Assembly: GCA_027310665.1 (NCBI GenBank)
Contig: DAIDAJ010000127.1
Span: forward strand, 1-64,000
Origin: Sideroxydans sp.
GTDB taxonomy: Bacteria; Pseudomonadota; Gammaproteobacteria; Burkholderiales; Gallionellaceae
Length of the DNA: 64,000 bases
Direction: 5' to 3'
In this document: one piece after another, positions 51,071 to 59,553 of the stretch
Position numbering within the stretch: position 1 is the stretch's first letter
Layout of the letters: each line of letters starts with the position of its first letter
Notes under the pieces: generated by a model
Databases searched by the model: none
Seen by the model: the letters and a program-made list of their open reading frames with translations, nothing else
What the model was told of the DNA's origin: nothing
Made by a program: the position numbers and the translations under genes

Positions 51071-51450
51071 CGCTTTTCGCCTTTTTCGCTGTCGGTCTGG
51101 GTGCTGCCATCGGTGCGTGGCTGCGCTGGGGTCTGGGTATATGGCTGAACCCGGCAGTATCCGAACTGCCATTGGGTACTCTGTCCGCCAATCTTATAGG
51201 CGGTTATCTCGTGGGGCTTGCAGTCGCATTCTTCATGCACTACCCCAGTCTGTCGCCGGAATGGCGCTTGTTCGCCATCACCGGTTTCCTGGGAGGACTC
51301 ACGACATTTTCCACTTTCTCGGCGGAGACTGTTACGCTGCTGATGCGCGGACAATATGCCTGGGGCACGGCGATCGTCGCGGCACACCTCGGAGGTTCGC
51401 TGCTGATGACGGTGCTGGGGATGCAAACGTTCAAATGGGTACAGCAATAG
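51067..51450 (+). CDS. crcB: Fluoride channel CrcB/Fluc
   Basis: [13 protein letters not shown]...[19 protein letters not shown]...[15 protein letters not shown]. Confidence 0.94.
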   Translation: MTLFAFFAVGLGAAIGAWLRWGLGIWLNPAVSELPLGTLSANLIGGYLVGLAVAFFMHYPSLSPEWRLFAITGFLGGLTTFSTFSAETVTLLMRGQYAWGTAIVAAHLGGSLLMTVLGMQTFKWVQQ

Positions 51451-51460
51451 GGGAGAGAAT

Positions 51461-51778
51461 ATGCAATCCGTCGTGCTTAAGTTCTACGTCAGCGAAAAAC
51501 AACATCACCATAACGAACTGATGCACGAGTGGCTGCTGCGCCTGGCGCAACGCCTGGAAATACCCGGTGGCTCGGCCTTCCGCGCCATCGCCGGCTATGG
51601 CAAGCATGGGCGCATGCACGAAGAGACCTTCTTCGAACTGGCGGGGAATCTCGCCGTCGCTGTCGAATTCATCCTCGACATGAACGATGCAGACAGACTG
51701 CTAGCCGCCGTGGTTGCAGAGAAACTGCAACTGCACTACGTGCGTTACGCGGTGGAGTCCGGCACGACCGGAGCCTGA
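51461..51778 (+). CDS. DUF190 family protein
   Basis: VLKFYVSEKQHHHNELMHEWLLRLAQRLEIPGGSAFRAIAGYGKHGRMH. Confidence 0.85.
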   Translation: MQSVVLKFYVSEKQHHHNELMHEWLLRLAQRLEIPGGSAFRAIAGYGKHGRMHEETFFELAGNLAVAVEFILDMNDADRLLAAVVAEKLQLHYVRYAVESGTTGA

Positions 51779-52183
51779 TTACTTCTTTTCCTTGCCGGAC
51801 AACAAAATCGCGATCTCGGCTTCAGCCGCGATCCAGTAGTCCATCGAGCCGGCCTTGAAGCCGTTCTTTTCAGCGATGAAATAGGCTGCGTCCTGAACCA
51901 TCCTGTAGCGTTGTTCCGGCGTGGGTGCAGCGGGCACTTTGGCCGGTGCGGTCTTGGCCGGCGCGGCGGCCTTTTTCTCCGGCATGGCCGGTTTGCTGAT
52001 CGTCCCTGCGGGTTTCTTGACCGTTGTTGCCGGTTTCCCGGCGGCCGCAGTCTTGGTTGTCGTCGCCTTGGCTGTTACCTTTTTAGCGGTCGCTTTCGGT
52101 GTGGCTGTTGCTGCGGTTGTCTTTTTTGCTGCGGGTTTGGTGACGGGGGGCTTTTTTGCGGCGGTGGATTTTGCTGTGGCCAT
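51779..52183 (-). CDS. Ala/Lys-rich histone H1-like tail fused to DUF2934-like domain
   Basis: Low-complexity AAKKPPVTKPAAKKTTAATATPKATAKK, then YRMVQDAAYFIAEKNGFKAGSMDYWIAAEAEI. Confidence 0.8.
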   Translation of the reverse strand: MATAKSTAAKKPPVTKPAAKKTTAATATPKATAKKVTAKATTTKTAAAGKPATTVKKPAGTISKPAMPEKKAAAPAKTAPAKVPAAPTPEQRYRMVQDAAYFIAEKNGFKAGSMDYWIAAEAEIAILLSGKEKK

Positions 52184-52301
52184 GGTAGCTACCTTTCAAA
52201 AATTAAGTTCATCGATCTGCGAAATGAAACTTGTAATTTTATGCATCTTCCTCGCTGCCAATTCTAAACACAAATGACTGGCGGCCCGTGATTTATTTGT
52301 G

Positions 52302-53057
52302 TCAGAGACAGAACACGCCGCCCGGACAAGTCTGCGCTTGCTCGATGCGCGTCAGGGTAGGAAGCAGATTCAACCCGGTATTTTCCTTCAATGTCATCGC
52401 TTGTTCCTTGAGGTCCTCCAGCTCGATGTGGATGGGGGCTCCCGTCGCGGCCAGGGCGATCACGTTGCCGCTTTCGCAGGAAGGAAAGGCCAGCGCGCGC
52501 GTATCGAATGCTTCGCGCAACTTTTCCAGACTGGCGGCATAGCCGCGACTGCGTCCCAGCAGATTGACCACGAGGATGCCGTTGTCGGTAAGGCGCGACC
52601 GGCACATCCGATAGAACGGCAGCGTATCCAGTTCGCCGGGCCGTGCGTTCTCGTCGAAACCGTCGACCAGGATCAGATCGTAAGTCTTGTCGTTCTCGGC
52701 GATGAACTTCGCGCCGTCGCCGATCACAACGTTCAGGCGCAAGGGATCGTCCGGCAGCTTGAAGAATTGCCTGGCCGCGGCCACCACGCGCGGCTCGATC
52801 TCCACCACGGTCAGTTTCGCCAGCGGGCAATTGCGGTAGATGAACTTGGTGAGAGATGCCGCGCCCAGCCCGATCAGCAGCACCTTGCGCGGAAAGCGCG
52901 TGTCGTCGCGCATGAGCAGGCTCGCCATCATCTCCTTGGTGTAGTCGAGCTCCAGATGCCAGGGTCTTGCGATGCGCATCGCGCCCTGTACCCAGGTGGA
53001 ACCGAAGTGCAAATAGCGGATGCCGGATTCTTCGCTGATATCGATGGGAAAACTCAT
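52302..53057 (-). CDS. Spermidine synthase-like methyltransferase-fold protein
   Basis: VLLIGLGAASLTKFIYRNCPLAKLTVVEIEPRVVAAAR...YDLILVDGFD. Confidence 0.85.
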   Translation of the reverse strand: MSFPIDISEESGIRYLHFGSTWVQGAMRIARPWHLELDYTKEMMASLLMRDDTRFPRKVLLIGLGAASLTKFIYRNCPLAKLTVVEIEPRVVAAARQFFKLPDDPLRLNVVIGDGAKFIAENDKTYDLILVDGFDENARPGELDTLPFYRMCRSRLTDNGILVVNLLGRSRGYAASLEKLREAFDTRALAFPSCESGNVIALAATGAPIHIELEDLKEQAMTLKENTGLNLLPTLTRIEQAQTCPGGVFCL

Positions 53058-53584
53058 TGTGTCTGGACGGGGGAAGCTGAACGGAATAATTGTCTGAAGG
53101 CGGGGCGGGCCAGCGCAAGCAGCAACTCTACCCCCAGCAGGACCGAAAGCGCCGCACATGCGCCGAAGACCAGTGCATCCTGGTTCAATGGAACGGCATA
53201 ACTGTACTGCCCCATCGCTTCATCCAGTATTTCCCTGTCGCCGTGCAGCAGGACATGCAACGCCTTCAGCGGCAGGCTGGACTGCAATGCGGCCAGGTCG
53301 GCCTCGAAGCGCAGCTTGCGCGCGACCATCTTCGCGATGGCCAGGCCTTCCTCCTGGAAAGGCTTGAGCTCGCTGTTGCGGTGCAGTTCGATCAGCTTGT
53401 TCAGGTCGCCGTTGAAATACTTGTTGGCGATCTCCTGGTAGGGCTGCAGGTTGATGCTCACCTCGCGCAGATGCGCATCCACGCGTTTCTGGTACTGGTC
53501 GACGAAATTGGGGACCTGCAGACCGATCAGCAACGCGATGCAGGCCAAGATGATCATCAGGTAGCGGTAGAGCACTGCGGTCAT
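53054..53584 (-). CDS. DUF2937-like membrane protein
   Basis: 176 aa, N- and C-terminal TM, VPNFVDQYQKRVDAHL; overlaps downstream start. Confidence 0.7.
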   Translation of the reverse strand: MTAVLYRYLMIILACIALLIGLQVPNFVDQYQKRVDAHLREVSINLQPYQEIANKYFNGDLNKLIELHRNSELKPFQEEGLAIAKMVARKLRFEADLAALQSSLPLKALHVLLHGDREILDEAMGQYSYAVPLNQDALVFGACAALSVLLGVELLLALARPAFRQLFRSASPVQTQ

Positions 53585-53588
53585 GGTG

Positions 53589-54521
53589 TCACTTTGGCAA
53601 CATGCGGTTCAGCAGCCAGCGCGCCCACTCGGTCACTTCCGTCGCACTCATGCCCAGAGTGGCCTGTTGCCCGGCCAATTCGTCGCCCGCGGTACCGTGC
53701 AAGTGCACGGCCAGCAGTAGCGCCTCGTCCGTGTTCAATCCTTGCGCGATGAAGGCGGCGATCATGCCGCTCAGCACGTCGCCCATGCCGGCACTGCTCA
53801 TGCCGGGATTGCCGGTCTGGTTGATGTGCAGCCTGCCGTCCTGCGTGGCGCACAGGCTGCCCGCGCCTTTCAGCACCACGCTGCCGTTCAGGCGCCTGGC
53901 GAGTTCGCGCACCGCCGCGGCACGGTCCTTCTGGATGTCTTCCGTGCTGCAACCCAGCAGGTGAGCGGCCTCGCCAGGATGCGGCGTGAATACGGCCGGT
54001 GCCTTGCGGCCGTGCAGCATGCTGCGCAGGTCGGGGCGCTGGGCGATGAGGTTGAGCGCGTCGGCATCCGCTACCAGCGCCACATCCAGCAGCAGCGCGT
54101 CATACAGCAGCTTTTGCGCGGACAGGCTGCGCCCCAGGCCGCAGCCGATCACCAGCACAGAAGGATTGAAACTGCCCTTCACGTTTTCTCCCTCTCCCTT
54201 TGGGGGAAGTTTGGGGTGAGGGATTCCCTTCAGGGCGTCTCCGGCCGGATGCAGCATCAGTTCCGGTACCCGCATGTCCACCAGAGGCATCTTGTCCGCC
54301 AGCAGGCCGACGTGCACGCATCCCGCGCCCATCTTGAGCGCCGCCCGCCCCGCCAGCAATGCCGCGCCGATCATGCCGTCGGCTCCGCCGATCACCGTGA
54401 CGGTACCGAACATGCCTTTGTGGCTGTCCTTGGGACGGGGCTTGAGGAAGGCGGCGACTTGTTTCCGGGTGATGGTGGCGGGGCGGGCTGTGGGCATAAG
54501 TAGACTTTCAGGTTTCGTCAT
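53589..54521 (-). CDS. nnrD: ADP-dependent NAD(P)H-hydrate dehydratase
   Basis: GMFGTVTVIGGADGMIGAALLAGRAALKMGAG...FTPHPGEAAHLLG...NQTGNPGMSSAGMGDVLSGMI. Confidence 0.92.
   Translation of the reverse strand: MTKPESLLMPTARPATITRKQVAAFLKPRPKDSHKGMFGTVTVIGGADGMIGAALLAGRAALKMGAGCVHVGLLADKMPLVDMRVPELMLHPAGDALKGIPHPKLPPKGEGENVKGSFNPSVLVIGCGLGRSLSAQKLLYDALLLDVALVADADALNLIAQRPDLRSMLHGRKAPAVFTPHPGEAAHLLGCSTEDIQKDRAAAVRELARRLNGSVVLKGAGSLCATQDGRLHINQTGNPGMSSAGMGDVLSGMIAAFIAQGLNTDEALLLAVHLHGTAGDELAGQQATLGMSATEVTEWARWLLNRMLPK
54182..54226. repeat. REP/MITE-like pyrimidine-purine palindromic repeat read in-frame within nnrD
   Basis: CGTTTTCTCCCTCTCCCTTTGGGGGAAGTTTGGGGTGAGGGATTC; translated as IPHPKLPPKGEGENV. 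Confidence 0.6.
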
Positions 54522-54605
54522 GCGGGTTTGGCGTCACTGACGACTTAGGTTAAGCGGATGCGCATAGTATAATCCGGCCTCGTTATTTCATCGCGCTATC
54601 TCGCT

Positions 54606-57600
54606 ATGTTCCGCACCTCGATAGGTAAAGCTGCCCTCTCTTCCTTCCGTCTCGACAAACTGCGCGCCGCGCTGGATGCCACGAAATCCGGCGTCACCCT
54701 CGAGGACACCCGCCACTGCTATTTCGCCGAACTGTCCGCCGAGCTGTCGCCGGCCGAAGCAGGCCTGCTGGACCGACTGCTCGGGCTAGACAAGGGCGCA
54801 GGCGCGCCGCAGACCGAAGGCAAGGTGCAGACCCTGCTGGTCATTCCGCGCCTCGGCACCATCTCGCCCTGGTCGTCCAAGGCTACCGACATCGCGCGTC
54901 ACTGTGCGCTGCCGCAGGTGACGCGCATCGAGCGTGGCGTGTTGTATTACCTCAAGACCAGGAGCGGCAAGCCTCTGAGCGAGTCGGAAAAGCAGGTCGT
55001 TCTGCCGCTGCTGCACGATCGCATGACCGAATCGGTGGTCAGCGACATCGCGGGCCCGTTGACTGAGCTCAAGACAGGCATCGAAGAGAGGATATTCAAG
55101 CACGGTACGCCGCAGCCGCTGTCCACGGTGGACATCCGCGAAGGCGGCAAGGCCGCACTGGAAGCCGCCAACCGCACGCTGGGCCTGGCGCTCTCCGCGG
55201 ACGAGATCGACTATCTGGTGGAGAACTTCACGAGGCTGGAGCGTAACCCCACCGACGTCGAGCTGATGATGTTCGCGCAGGCCAACTCCGAGCATTGCCG
55301 CCACAAGATATTCAACGCCGACTGGATCATCGACGACCAACAGCAGACCATTTCCCTGTTCGGCATGATCCGCAACACGCACAAGTTGCATCCCGAAGGC
55401 ACCGTGGTCGCCTATTCCGACAATTCCTCCGTCATCGAAGGCGCGGAGATCGAGCGTTTCTATCCGCGCAGGGACGGCAGCTACGCGTTCAGCCGCGAAC
55501 TCACGCACACCCTGATGAAGGTCGAGACGCACAACCACCCGACGGCCATCGCACCGTTCGCGGGAGCGGCGACCGGCTCCGGCGGCGAGATCCGCGACGA
55601 AGGCGCGACCGGTACCGGTTCCAAGCCCAAGGCCGGTCTGACCGGGTTCTCGGTTTCCAACCTCAATATTCCGGGGTTCATACAGCCGTGGGAAATATTT
55701 GAGAAGGGGGAAGAGGGAAGGGATAAGGGTAAAACCGCCGCTTCGCTGCTGAATTCACCCTTGAGCGCCGAAGGCGCGCTCCCTTCTCCCTTAAACCCTG
55801 CCCAGACGTACGGCAAGCCGGGACGCATCGCATCACCGCTTCAGATCATGATTGACGGCCCCCTCGGCGGCGCCGCGTTTAACAACGAAGTCGGCCGCCC
55901 CAACCTGGCGGGCTACTTCCGCACCTTCGAAGAGGAGGTCAACGGAGAAGTGCGCGGCTACCACAAGCCCATCATGCTGGCGGGCGGGGTCGGCAACATC
56001 AAGGCCGAGCACACCCACAAGCACGAATTGCCGAATGGCGCGGTACTGATCCAGCTCGGCGGTCCCGGCATGCTGATCGGCCTCGGAGGCGGCGCGGCAT
56101 CCAGCATGGATACCGGCGCCAATGCCGAGAACCTCGATTTCGATTCGGTTCAGCGCGGCAACCCAGAGATGCAGCGCCGTGCGCAGGAAGTCATCGACCG
56201 CTGTTGGCAGATGGGCGACGACAACCCCATTCTCTCCATCCATGACGTCGGTGCTGGCGGTATCTCCAATGCTCTGCCGGAACTGGTGCATGGCGGCGGC
56301 AAAGGCGCGAAGTTCGAATTGCGCTCGGTGCCTTCTGAGGAGCGCGGCATGTCGCCGATGCAGATATGGAGCAACGAGGCGCAGGAGCGCTACGTGCTGG
56401 CGATCCCGGTGGAGCGCGTGCTGGAATTCCAGGCATTGTGCGAACGCGAGCGGTGTCCTTTCGCGGTGCTGGGCACGGCCATCCGCGAAGACCAGCTCGT
56501 GGTGCATGACGAAGAGTTCGGCAACAACGCGGTGGATATGCCGCTCTCCGTGCTGCTTGGCAAGCCGCCGAAGATGACGCGCAAAGTACAGCGCGAACAG
56601 GTGAAACTGCCAAAATTCGATACCGGCAACATCGTGCTGAAAGATGCCATCGAGCGCGTGCTGCGCCTGCCCAGCGTGGCCGACAAGACTTTCCTCATCA
56701 GCATCGGTGACCGCACCGTGGGCGGCATGACCGCGCGCGACCAGATGGTCGGCCCGTGGCAAGTGCCGGTGGCGGATGTCGCCGTCACACTGATGGGCTT
56801 CAATACCTGCCTGGCCGAAGCCTTCGCGCTCGGCGAACGCACCCCCATCGCCGTACTCAACGCCCCGGCCTCGGGCCGCATGGCCATCGGCGAGGCGATC
56901 ACCAACATCGCCGCCGCACAGATCGACAAGATCGGCGACATCAAACTCTCCGCGAACTGGATGGCCGCCGCCGGACATCACGGCGAAGACGCCGCGCTGT
57001 TCGACACCGTCAAGGCTGTGGGCATGGAGTTGTGCCCGCACCTGGGCATCAGCATCCCGGTGGGCAAAGACTCCATGTCGATGAAGACTGCCTGGAAAGA
57101 GGGCGAGCAGAGCAAGGCTGTCACCGCGCCGCTGTCGCTCATCGTTACTGCGTTTGCGCCATGCAGCGATGCGCGCAAGACGCTCACCCCGCAACTCGTG
57201 GCCGACACCGACACCGTCGTGCTGCTGTTCGATCTGGGCGGCGGCAAGAACCGCCTCGGCGGCTCCGCGCTGGCGCAGGTGTACAAGCAAGTCGGCGATG
57301 TGGCGCCGGACGTGGATAGCGCCAAAAAGCTCAAGGCTTTTTTCAACCTCATTCAGCGCTTCAACCGCGAAGGCAGGCTGCTGGCCTACCATGATCGTTC
57401 CGACGGCGGCATGCTGGCAGCCCTGTGCGAGATGAGCTTTGCTTCGCACATCGGCCTGGATATCCGCCTGGACGAATGCAAGGGCGACGACCTCGGCATC
57501 CTGTTCAATGAAGAGCTCGGCGCGCTGGTGCAGGTGCGCCGCGCCGACCTGGCCGACATTTTCGTGCAGTGCGACGACGCGGGCCTTTCCAGCGTGCACG

Positions 57601-58649
57601 AAGTGGCGCGCCTCAACACCAGCGGCACGATCAATATCACGCGCGGCAAGACGCAGTTGTACGGCGAGAACGCGATCACGCTGCGCCGCATCTGGTCCGA
57701 GACAACGTACCAGCTTCAGAAACTGCGCGACAACCCGGCCTGCGCGCAACAGGAATACGACCGCACGCTGGATGCGAAAGACCCGGGCCTGAATGTGAAG
57801 CTGACCTACGATCCGAATGAGGACCCCGCTGCCGCACTCGGCACTCGGCACTCGGCTCTCGGTACCGTTCTTTCCCGTCCCAAAATGGCCATCCTGCGCG
57901 AGCAGGGCGTGAACGGCCACGTCGAGATGGCCGCCGCATTCGACCGCGCCGGTTTCACCGCCGTGGATGTGCATATGAGCGACATCATCAGCGGCCGCGT
58001 GACGCTGGCCGATTTCAAGGGCGTGGTGGCCTGCGGCGGTTTCTCCTACGGCGACGTGCTGGGCGCCGGTGAGGGCTGGGCGAAATCCATCCTGTTCAAC
58101 CCGAGGGCGCGCGACGAGTTCGAGGGATTCTTCAAAAGAAACGATACGTTCGCCGTGGGCGTGTGCAACGGCTGCCAGATGATGAGCAACCTGCACGAGA
58201 TCATCCCCGGCGCCGAGAACTGGGCGCACTTCGCGCGCAACCAGTCGGAACAGTTCGAGGCGCGCTTCGTGATGGTGGAAGTGCAGCAGACGCCGTCCAT
58301 CCTGTTCGACGGCATGGCCGGCAGCCGCATGCCCATCGTCGTGGCACACGGCGAGGGCTATGCAGACTTCGGCAACACCAAGCGCCTGCATGACGCACAA
58401 CCGCTGGTCACGCTGCGCTATGTCGATCACTACGGCAAACCGACGACGACCTATCCGCTCAACCCCAACGGCTCGCCGCAAGGCATCACCGGACTTACCA
58501 CGCCGGACGGGCGCTTCAGCATCATGATGCCGCACCCGGAGCGCGTGTTCCGTGCCGTGCAGAATTCCTGGTATCCGAAGGAGTGGCAGGAGAATGGGGC
58601 ATGGCTGCGCATGTTCCAGAATGCGAGGAAGTGGGTGGCGCAGAGTTGA
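54606..58649 (+). CDS. purL: Phosphoribosylformylglycinamidine synthase
   Basis: 1347 aa; [56 protein letters not shown]. Confidence 0.97.
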   Translation: MFRTSIGKAALSSFRLDKLRAALDATKSGVTLEDTRHCYFAELSAELSPAEAGLLDRLLGLDKGAGAPQTEGKVQTLLVIPRLGTISPWSSKATDIARHCALPQVTRIERGVLYYLKTRSGKPLSESEKQVVLPLLHDRMTESVVSDIAGPLTELKTGIEERIFKHGTPQPLSTVDIREGGKAALEAANRTLGLALSADEIDYLVENFTRLERNPTDVELMMFAQANSEHCRHKIFNADWIIDDQQQTISLFGMIRNTHKLHPEGTVVAYSDNSSVIEGAEIERFYPRRDGSYAFSRELTHTLMKVETHNHPTAIAPFAGAATGSGGEIRDEGATGTGSKPKAGLTGFSVSNLNIPGFIQPWEIFEKGEEGRDKGKTAASLLNSPLSAEGALPSPLNPAQTYGKPGRIASPLQIMIDGPLGGAAFNNEVGRPNLAGYFRTFEEEVNGEVRGYHKPIMLAGGVGNIKAEHTHKHELPNGAVLIQLGGPGMLIGLGGGAASSMDTGANAENLDFDSVQRGNPEMQRRAQEVIDRCWQMGDDNPILSIHDVGAGGISNALPELVHGGGKGAKFELRSVPSEERGMSPMQIWSNEAQERYVLAIPVERVLEFQALCERERCPFAVLGTAIREDQLVVHDEEFGNNAVDMPLSVLLGKPPKMTRKVQREQVKLPKFDTGNIVLKDAIERVLRLPSVADKTFLISIGDRTVGGMTARDQMVGPWQVPVADVAVTLMGFNTCLAEAFALGERTPIAVLNAPASGRMAIGEAITNIAAAQIDKIGDIKLSANWMAAAGHHGEDAALFDTVKAVGMELCPHLGISIPVGKDSMSMKTAWKEGEQSKAVTAPLSLIVTAFAPCSDARKTLTPQLVADTDTVVLLFDLGGGKNRLGGSALAQVYKQVGDVAPDVDSAKKLKAFFNLIQRFNREGRLLAYHDRSDGGMLAALCEMSFASHIGLDIRLDECKGDDLGILFNEELGALVQVRRADLADIFVQCDDAGLSSVHEVARLNTSGTINITRGKTQLYGENAITLRRIWSETTYQLQKLRDNPACAQQEYDRTLDAKDPGLNVKLTYDPNEDPAAALGTRHSALGTVLSRPKMAILREQGVNGHVEMAAAFDRAGFTAVDVHMSDIISGRVTLADFKGVVACGGFSYGDVLGAGEGWAKSILFNPRARDEFEGFFKRNDTFAVGVCNGCQMMSNLHEIIPGAENWAHFARNQSEQFEARFVMVEVQQTPSILFDGMAGSRMPIVVAHGEGYADFGNTKRLHDAQPLVTLRYVDHYGKPTTTYPLNPNGSPQGITGLTTPDGRFSIMMPHPERVFRAVQNSWYPKEWQENGAWLRMFQNARKWVAQS
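55693..55809. repeat. In-frame palindromic repeat-like insertion in purL
   Basis: Purine-rich left arm GAAGGGGGAAGAGGGAAGGGATAAGGGT and pyrimidine right arm CTCCCTTCTCCCTTAAACCCTG; encodes ~36 residues not expected between QPWE and YGKP. Confidence 0.6.
57834..57861. repeat. 7-bp tandem repeat (GCACTCG x3 + GCTCTCG) inside purL
   Basis: gcactcg gcactcg gcactcg gctctcg read directly. Confidence 0.95.
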
Positions 58650-58687
58650 CATACCCATATTGGGTAGTAAGATGCCCGCTATGGGCA
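58646..58687 (+). promoter_or_regulatory. Promoter with two tandem 15-bp operators for the downstream HTH gene
   Basis: TTGACA (58646-58651), 16-bp spacer, TAAGAT (58668-58673); operators TACCC-N5-GGGTA (58652-58666) and TGCCC-N5-GGGCA (58673-58687). Confidence 0.6.
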
Positions 58688-59088
58688 TGAAAGCCAAAAC
58701 CTCCGCTGTGGTTCGGCACGTCAGTTTATCCGCTGCGTTGTTTTCCACTACGCAGCAACGCGTGCTGGGATTATTGTTTGGGCAACCGGAGCGCAGTTTT
58801 TTTGCCACCGAACTGATAGGGTTGTCCGGCGGTGGTTCCGGTGCGGTGCAGCGCGAGTTGAAGCGCCTGGACGAAAGCGGCCTGGTGACAGTCAGGCGCG
58901 TGGGAAACCAGAAGCACTACCAAGCGAACCCTCAATCGCCGATTTTTGCCGAACTTTGCGGCATCGTGCATAAGACACTGGGACTGGCCGAGCCGCTGCC
59001 TGCCCACATCCCCCCCACCGAAAAGGTCCGACACGAGAACAGCGCATGGCTGCGCATGTTCCGGAATGCAAAGAAATTGGTGGGATGA
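58687..59088 (+). CDS. Winged-helix HTH regulator with purL-derived C-terminus
   Basis: LFSTTQQRVLGLLFGQPERSFFATELIGLSGGGSGAVQRELKRLDESGLVTVRRVGNQKHY; C-term HENSAWLRMFRNAKKLVG. Other ATGs in frame at 58672 and 58681. Confidence 0.75.
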   Translation: MKAKTSAVVRHVSLSAALFSTTQQRVLGLLFGQPERSFFATELIGLSGGGSGAVQRELKRLDESGLVTVRRVGNQKHYQANPQSPIFAELCGIVHKTLGLAEPLPAHIPPTEKVRHENSAWLRMFRNAKKLVG

Positions 59089-59106
59089 ACGTTTCCCGAA
59101 CCCGAA

Positions 59107-59553
59107 TCATGCAGAGGGCTGCATGATCTCGACGAGCGCTGTGCGCAGGACTTCTGCCTTTACCGGTTTGTAAAGCAAGGGCAAGTTGGCCTCCTGAGCT
59201 GCCACATAGGTTTCCCTGGTCGTGTCGCCGGTGATCAGGAGAGCGGGGAGGTTGGCGCTATAGCGTTGCCGCAATGCGGCAATCGCATCAATGCCGTTGC
59301 TCGAATCGCTCAATCCAAAATCCGAAATGATCGCCGTCACGGGCTCCCGGTCGTGCTCCAGCATGCCCATGATCGCGTCTGTTGAATTGGCTGCGATGAC
59401 ATCGCAGCCCCAGCTTTGCAGAATGCTCTGCATGCCGACGCGGATGTCTTCTTCATTCTCTATGATGGCGATGCGTTGGCCGCGAGTATTGAATTCGGCC
59501 TGACCGCTTTCGGCCGAGGTTGTGTGAAAACCCAATTTCACCGCTTCCGCCAA
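59107..59553 (-). pseudogene. Receiver-domain fragment of an IS-disrupted hybrid histidine kinase (3' part)
   Basis: IAIIENEEDIRVGM...IISDFGLSD...LLITGD...LLYKPV; first 14 codons read out of the IS end and target duplication, with only TTG/GTG starts. Confidence 0.85.

Noticed and set aside
55833-58808. 991-aa ORF on the minus strand
   Set aside because: Fully antisense to purL; composition (His/Arg/Ala-rich, no motifs) is typical of a shadow ORF in high-GC DNA.
59512-59515. Alternative longer IS terminal repeat (20 bp starting at GGCC)
   Set aside because: GGCC is self-complementary, so it could be counted in the repeat. Treating it as target duplication restores the kinase frame with the standard TIR GAGGTTGTGTGAAAAC; ISfinder comparison would settle it.
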